Shown in pieces: positions 52,401 to 60,800 of a stretch of 64,000 bases of DNA. The DNA comes from Strongylocentrotus droebachiensis. Taxonomy: Eukaryota > Echinodermata > Echinoidea > Camarodonta > Strongylocentrotidae. The stretch lies in contig JAVYIG010005295.1 in the NCBI GenBank assembly GCA_035222895.1, positions 62,001 to 126,000 on the forward strand. The letters are read 5' to 3'. The notes beneath the pieces were generated by a model. The model was not told where the DNA came from. It did no database searches and was given only the letters and a program-made list of their open reading frames with translations. How positions within the stretch are numbered: the stretch's first letter is position 1; every line of letters begins with the position of its first letter. The position numbers and the translations under genes are program-made.

Positions 52401-55400
52401 AAAGTGATTAATATTATTTATACATGAATATTTAAATTAAATATAGTCATTAATGAGATCATGTGATCATATAGTTAAAATTTAAAAGTACGATTTATTG
52501 TTTTTAAATTTACTGTTGATTCTATGAAGATTAATTTTAAATTATTAATATGACTTACTCAGTGATTAAGAAGTAATGTGTAATTTGAAGATTGTTCAAT
52601 TGACCTATGCTTTATGTACTGTATATACCTTGTAACCATGTGAAAAAAAGAATTTCCATTAATGTGGACAATAAAACATATCAAATTCAAATTAGAGCGG
52701 GGCAAGTCTTTGTTTTGGGAGATTCTTCAGGTATATAGACTTATATTTGGAGACGATTATGCTTGATTAAGGAGTAGGATATAGTGTATCGTGTCAAGAA
52801 CTTTAGTTGTCACCATGGAAGAGTTTGCTGATCAAACACCAACTGACCGCATCCAACATAAGACATCACCAGTCACCGAGTACAATCAGCTTCGACCAAT
52901 TTCGATCACACCAATTATAGCACATGTTTTGACTTTGGGTAGGAATCTTTTGATGATTTTGGTTTGATTTTTATCATGCAGTGTAATTTCATTGTCTTGT
53001 ATCTTTTTGATGATTGAGAGGATTATGATTTTGGTTTGATATTTTAAATCAAAGAGTGATACTGTTGATGTTTATCATGCAGTGTAATTTTATTGTCTTG
53101 TATCTTTTTGATGATTGAGAGGATTATGGTTTTGGTTTGATATTTTAAATCAAAGAGTGATACTTTTGATGTTTATCATGCAGTGTAATTTTATTGTCTT
53201 GTATCTTTTTGATGATTGAGAGGATTATTCAATGACTGGAAGTCTGTTTCATGTTGCATGAGCACATTGATATCACATGCAACAGAGTTGCTAAGGGAGT
53301 TGGTATTATTTATCGATTAAGACACTTCCCAAGTATATTTTGATTATGTTGTATTATGCTTTGATAATTCCATGCATTAATTATTGTAATATTTCATGGT
53401 CAAATGGTTCTGATTATTTTATGACGAAATTATTTGTATTACAAAAGAAAGCTGTTCGAATAATTTGTGATGCCACATTCAATGCCCACACTTTGCCACT
53501 TTCTCATCACTGAATTAAAGGGTTCATTGCCAAGGTCCATGTCATGTAAATTTACATTCAATTATGAAACACATTCTCATGAAACTCGTAATGCTGGTAA
53601 TTTTCATTTTTCTGAAGTCCATACAAATGTTTCCAAAATACATTTTTTTCCAAAAGGCCAGTTTTATGAAAAATAACCTGTTTAATATGAAAAACTCTAA
53701 TTCAATTAATGTTTTTAAACGATTGTGTAAATCCCATCTTTTATCATTGTGTTCAATCTCAAATTAAATGATGCAACACTTCAGTAAATGCACTTTGTAA
53801 TGTATTCCCCCCCCCCCTCCCCTTCCCTTCTCCTTCCCGTTTTTTTCTTTTGTATAGGGGTTCAGGTTTTCTCTGCTTTTCTTTTCCTTTTTTTTTTTTT
53901 TCTCAAAAATACAGTGTATACTTTTTAAGGGGTTAACAGGTTCATAAGGCTAATTGCCCTTTTTGTTAGCCCCTCATTCCCATAATATTGTTTGCTACTT
54001 CCCTTTGTATTTTACTTGTAATCCATCATTTATCGGTATATCATGTATATCATGTTAGTATGTTTAATGTTATTTTATGGAGAATGAAATAAATAAATGA
54101 AATACTTTTCTAACGATCTTACTGTGATAACCGCTCGGGCATTGTTGTCCGCGAAATCCATGCCTTCACTGATCTTGCCTCTACAGACAGCAAACATAAG
54201 GACCCCTGTGATTGGATAATTCTCCAAACCTGGAAGAAGAAAAAAAATCAGTAAAAAAACTCTTGAAGATGTCAATCATCAAACAGATAAAGTTACAATA
54301 CTGCCAATATCATAAAAATATCTTGACCTGGACTATCAATTCATTCTGAGAGCTCCTTTTGTGAGTAGAAATGTGTATCAGAAAACAGCAATAACAATTA
54401 CAATTTGTATTAAAATTTTAAACTAGATGGAACTTCGACTGCGCGCAGTCGAAAATGATGCCTCCGTCATAGAGCAATTTTACAAACCAAAACAGAAGAA
54501 ATTTTTCAAATTCAAGTTCAATTGTAATCCATTAACAGGTTCTCAGAATATCCTGATAACAAGCAATTTCTCATATACATATATGACCCTTTGATCTTTG
54601 ACCTCATGACCCTAAAATCTACTCAGTTCATTGGCTCTGCAAGATGTCCCGAGTTAAATAGTAATCCATCTGTCAGTTCTAATGAGAATGCGTTCACAAG
54701 CTATTTTTGCATACATAATGAGCCCATGACCTTTGACCTCTTGACCCAAGAATCTACTCAATTCATTGGCTCTGCAAGATACATACATGATCTAAGTTTG
54801 GCAGGAATCCATCAATCTGTTCTAATGACAATGCGATCACAAGCTATTTTTGCATAATGAGCCGCATGACCTTTGACCTTGACCTCATGACCCCAAAATC
54901 TAATCAGTTTATCGGCTCTGCAAGATACATACATGACCAAAGTTTGGCAGGAATCCATCAATCGGTTCTTCAGATAACGCGATCACGAGCTGTTTTTGCA
55001 TACATAATGAGCTCTGTGACCTTTGAACTTTGACCTTGTGACCCCAAAATCTAATCAGTTCATCGGCTCTGCAAGATACATACATGACCAAAGTTTGGCA
55101 GGAATCCATCAATCGGTTCTTCAGATAACGCGATCACGAGCTGTTTTTGCATACATAATGAGCCATGTGACCTTTGACCTTTGACCTCGTGACCCCAAAA
55201 TCTAATCAGTTCATTGGCTCTGCAAGATACATACATGACCAAAGTTTGGCAGGAATCCATCGGTCGGTTCTTCAGATAACGCGATCACGTACGGACGTAC
55301 AGACGGACGGACGGTACGGACGTACGTCCGGACGGACGGACGGACAACCCGAAAACATAATGCCTCCGGCTACTTCGTAACGGAGGCATAAAAAACTCTG

Positions 55401-56085
55401 TATGTCTTTGTGTGTGTTGAAGGCTTAAAATAATAATAATAATAATAATATTCCGCTTTTATATAGCACTTAATACATCTACGATGTCTCTAAGCACTTT
55501 ACAGAAATATTATTACCCTGGTCATTGGATTCAATACTTGACCGCACACACTGTGTGCATAATCTCCACTCCCTGGGGAGTACTCCAGCCAGGCTTTACT
55601 TGACACTCAAAACTGTTTAAACAACAAACAACAATGTAAGGACCACCAAAATGGCAACCAGGGTACTCTCATCGAGACCAATTAGTCGGATTCCATTAAA
55701 CACACAAATTTCTTTTTTAAATAAACTATTCACAACACACAAGGATAATAAATTCCCATGCCATTATAAAACAAGTATGAATGAATTATGTTCTCACCAT
55801 TTTCTTCGCATACTTTGATGGTATCATAGAACTCTTTGAGCTGCTCATCAAAGACGGACTTGTCTCCACCTCGGGCTTCACACATCACTTGTTTCAAAGA
55901 TTGCAGCTGGTCATAGAGTCCTGTCGTCTGGTCCAAAGAAAAATTGCTTATTTTTTTATCATTGTTATTCATTATTATCGTCATAACTAATATCATCATC
56001 GGCATCAAATTCACCATTATCACCCTAATTCATAATATCATCATCATCTCCCCCCCCCCCTCCCTCCCCTCCCTCTCTCTCTCTC

Positions 56086-56132
<47 letters not shown>

Positions 56133-57785
56133 TCCTCCTCCTCCTCCTCCTCCTCCTCCTCCTCCTCCTCCTCCTCCTCCATCATCTTCTTCTCCTCCTC
56201 CTCCTCCTCCTCCTCCTCCTCCTCCTCCTCACTACATCCTCTCACCTTCCATCTCTCTATGACTTTGTTCATCATACTGTAGGATGACACGAAGCAGAGC
56301 ACTCCATACGGAATCACCCTGCAGACCTCCAACACCACTCGACCGAGGTCATCTTGGAATGCAAATGTCTGGAAAATAATAAGATACAACAAGTAAATGA
56401 AGAAGCCACATCTAATTCAAATGGCAAAAATTTGGCCTTGTGATATGAATTAAATTGGGAGGCATCAATGTTATTGTATGACAATTGCTCTATTTACGAT
56501 TGCTCTGTAGTCAATGTCCTACACTAGGCAACTTCAGACCATGGATTCAATTCTAATCCAAACCTTAACAATAACCCTAAATCTAATCTGAATATTTTTA
56601 AAGGTTCAATGTAATTGTTATCAAGACTGCCACTAATGATAAACATCACCACCACTACCACTACTGCCAGTATTATTGAATATTTTGGTATTCATTTTCA
56701 TAATCTTTACATTCCATAAGTGTTAAATCATCTACATAACTGTAATTCTCACCTCAGCATTTCTGTAGCTAGCATTCAACGAGTGACCATTGGGACCAAA
56801 TGCCAAAGTGGACACCCAAACCTAGAATTAAAGATCAGCAAAAATAACACAAACTCCAATATCATATGGAACAAAAGTTTTTTAAATGACCAGTGATTTC
56901 TGTAATATACAAATACTAAAATGTTTCTTGAAGGGTAAAATGAAAACAATCTGTGTTAAAAATTATAACAGATTTCAGTATCCATAAATAAAACTTAAGA
57001 TTTCAGGATCAGTGTTTTCACTGTAAGTACATGTTGATAGGTCAATAAATGAATCATTGTCTTTAGATTGAAACAGCTTTTGGTAATAAACTTTTAGCTT
57101 CAATAGTCTTTACACAATATTGCACGTCTAGTACTGTAACAAAGCATTTGAAAGGTACACTCAGGCATAATCTTTCAATGACTGAAATATGAAAAATATG
57201 AAAACACAGAAGTGTATTCAATAATTAAAATGTTGAAAGAACAGTCGTCTAGAAAACAACTCTTATGGAAGCAAATAAAGATATTATACAACTACTCTAG
57301 TAAAAATGTGAATGCATAATAAAAATAGTTTGATGGAGCAAATCAGCATGGGAAGTTATTTACCTGAGATTTGTTGATGACATGGTTTGCTTCCAGCTGG
57401 ATAGGAAAGGAGACTCCTAGCTCTGAGGCAAAGGAACTCATTGGAGATAGAGTTCCTGAGGTCAGGATGATCGTCCTTACTGCTTCACCAAAGTCTGTGA
57501 AAGCCTGTAAAAAGGATCATACAGTAAATGATAATGGCAAGAACATAATCAAATGTCCACACCAACAACATTGCAAAGCATGATGCTTCTGATGCAAAAT
57601 TTAATGTGGTTAGATGAGCAAGTGTGCGCTTGTAGAAATGACGTCTGGCTGTAATGCTCCCCAGAGAGTGGAGAATGTGCATACATTGTGTGCGGGTAAG
57701 CCTGAATCCGATGACCGGGATAATGATATGTCTGTAAAGCGCTTAGAGACATCGTTGATGTATTAAGCGCTTTATAAAAGCTGAA

Positions 57786-57819
<34 letters not shown>

Positions 57820-60800
57820 TACAAGGTATGGTGCTCAGGATTTATTAAGTTCTAAACACTTTCAGAATTACCATTTATAGTCCAGGCATAATTTGATATG
57901 ACCTCCCACTAATTGCAACAGAAAATGTCTTGACTGTTTTGTGCTCTTGGAGGTGTCCATTATAACATATCAAAAGTCTTAAGGAATCCTGATGGGGGAA
58001 AGTGCCATGGCCGCCATGTATAACTACTGTTGTACAATTCTGGGGATTACTTTTTAACAGCACGTCATTTTACCAAATGCCTGGACTATTATGGCCATCC
58101 CTTTTTGTGAGTCACATGAGCATTTTAACACTTCATCAATTGTGTCAATATTCTTTAATGTGTACAAATCTATATTTCACTCATTGTGACCAAGTTAGCT
58201 GAATAGCTGACAGCCAGTAGAACAGGGTTCATTTTCTTTTACTCTGAAAGTGGCAGATATATTTCACAATTCCAACGTGTGATATATGTAATCACCCCAA
58301 GGACATCAAAATTCTGTCACGCTCAAAGATTTAATATAGAAAACGCTCGGTTCCCTATGGCAGTGTGATAAAAATGAAATCAAGACTTACAACGGCTGGG
58401 TTCAGGCACCAAAAGTTCAACGATAATGTAAACACTGCTTCCGCGCCTGGTTTTAAAGATAAAAAGAAATACAGCATTGATAAATTCAAAATTAATATTG
58501 AGTACTTGTTTAAAATTACAATTTCATAAACACGTCTGGAAGGCATTTTTCGAATGGTGACTAATGAGTAAATGGAAATTCTTATACAGAGAAAAGGTCT
58601 CATCAGTATATAAGAAAACAAAAAAAAGGAGGTAAAGTAAAAAATGAAACATAAAAAACCCACTAATGTAGAAGACGGAGAAACACAACATCCTGTGAGC
58701 ATATCACATGGTTTTAGGGAGTTAAGTTGGGAGTATATCACTGTACAGGGAGTATGAACTGTCTTCTCCTTACTAGTGATATGATGATACACACAAGCAT
58801 TCACTTGTGTCACCTCTCTACAAGAACCAAATGAATAAATATACAGAGAGAGAGGATGTCCTTTAAGGGGGGTGTTTCACAAAGATCTTAAGTTGAACTT
58901 ATCTCTAAGTTGGACTTAACAGTTATGGAAAGCCGTTAGCAACTTTGAAAATATTTTGTAAAAGCTTTTTTAAAAGGCATTACATGTTGATTCAAATCAT
59001 TCATATTTTCTATCATCAAGGAGATTTCATGTTCTTGATGTGGAACTTATGAAAAGTCTAAAACACTTCAATTTTTGCTATTGAATATATTTTATTTTAG
59101 GGCTACAAATGGCTCTCCATAATGTTTAAGTCCAACTTAGAGTTAAGCTCGACTTAGGATCTTTGTGAAACACCCCCTGGAAGAACATGAACTCAATCTG
59201 TTTACTTACTTCTTCTTCTTCTTTGGATCCATGTATTGTTCTGCCAAATAAAAAAATTGAAGGGGAAAAAGGGCTTCAGTACAAAAAATAACTAACAAGT
59301 ATATGACATTGGTATCGTAATGCTACCATCCTTATTTCTAGTAATTATTCAATTAATCGAAAATATCATCATTCTGTTCAAATGGCAGCTGAGCTTTTTT
59401 AGCTGTAGTGTATAAAATATATGATATAAAGTGGAAATTTCCCCCATCAACTTTTTCTCTTATGAATTTTAACATCTAATTCATCATTTCCTTTGCATTT
59501 AATATCTGATCTTTAAAGGTTTGTGTATGAAGAAACACTACACGTGTGAGGATGTAACATCTTATAACTTGAGTAAAATAGTTATATGAATAGGCAACTA
59601 CAACTGAATATTTAAAGGAAATTCAAGTCAAAATACAAATTTAGACAGAGTACATAAAGAAAACACAGGGTACTAAATCAATTGCACTTACTGTGTTAGG
59701 AAACTGATTTCTTGCTTTGGTCTTCAGCAATGCAACCCTGGCAATAACAAATATTTAAACACACATAAATTTAAGCATATCAAATTAATTGATTTTAGAA
59801 GGACGAAATACACAACATGAATAAAACACTATAGTAGTACAGCATTCCTCATACTTCCTATTAGAAATATTTGATTTCAATTCATCATTTTACATCAATT
59901 AAAAAAAAAGGAAAACGATTCTTAATACATCTACATGAGCGTTAATTTTCTTAACTTTTAACCTGCTTTGACTTTAGAACAACATCGAAATGTGAGTTGC
60001 CTTTTGTCGCACATGCACAACTTGTATGGAACGTAATAAACTATTTGGCAGACTAGTGTTCAAACCATAGCAAAAACTAGATGGAACTTCGACTGCCCGC
60101 AGTCGAACAAATGATGCCTCCGTCATAGAGCAATTTTACAAACCAAAACAGAAGAAATTTTTCAAATTTAAGTTCAATTGTAATCCATTAACAGGTTCTC
60201 AGAATATCGAGATTACAAGCAATTTCTCATATACATATATGACCCTTTGATCTTTGACCTCATGACCCTAAAATCTACTCAGTTCATTGGCTCGATCTGC
60301 AAGATGTCCTGAGTTAAATAGTAATCCATCTGTCAGTTCTAATGAGAATGCGTTCACAAGCTATTTTTGCATACATAATGAGCCCATGACCTTTGACCTT
60401 ATGAACCAAGAATCTACTCAGTTCATTGGCTCTGCAAGATCCATAAATGATCTAAGTTTGGCAGGAATCCATCAATCTGTTCTAATGATAATGCGATCAC
60501 AAGCTATTTTTGCATACATAATGAGCCGCATGAACTTTGACCTTGACCTCATGACCCCCAAAATCTAATCAGTTCATCAGCTCTGCAAGTAACATACATG
60601 ACCTAAGTTTGGCAGGAATCCATCAATCGGTTCTTGAGATAACGCGATCACAAGCTGTTTTTGCATACACAATGTGCACTGTGACCTTTGACCTCGTGAC
60701 CCCAAAATCTAATCAGTTCATTGGCTCTGCAATTAACATACATGACCTAAGTTTGGCAGGAATCCATCAATCGGTTCTTCAGATAATGCGATCAAGAGTT

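Noticed and set aside
55936..56282. Ser-rich protein on the plus strand
   Set aside because: Translation of CT and CTC repeats within a FANCJ intron.
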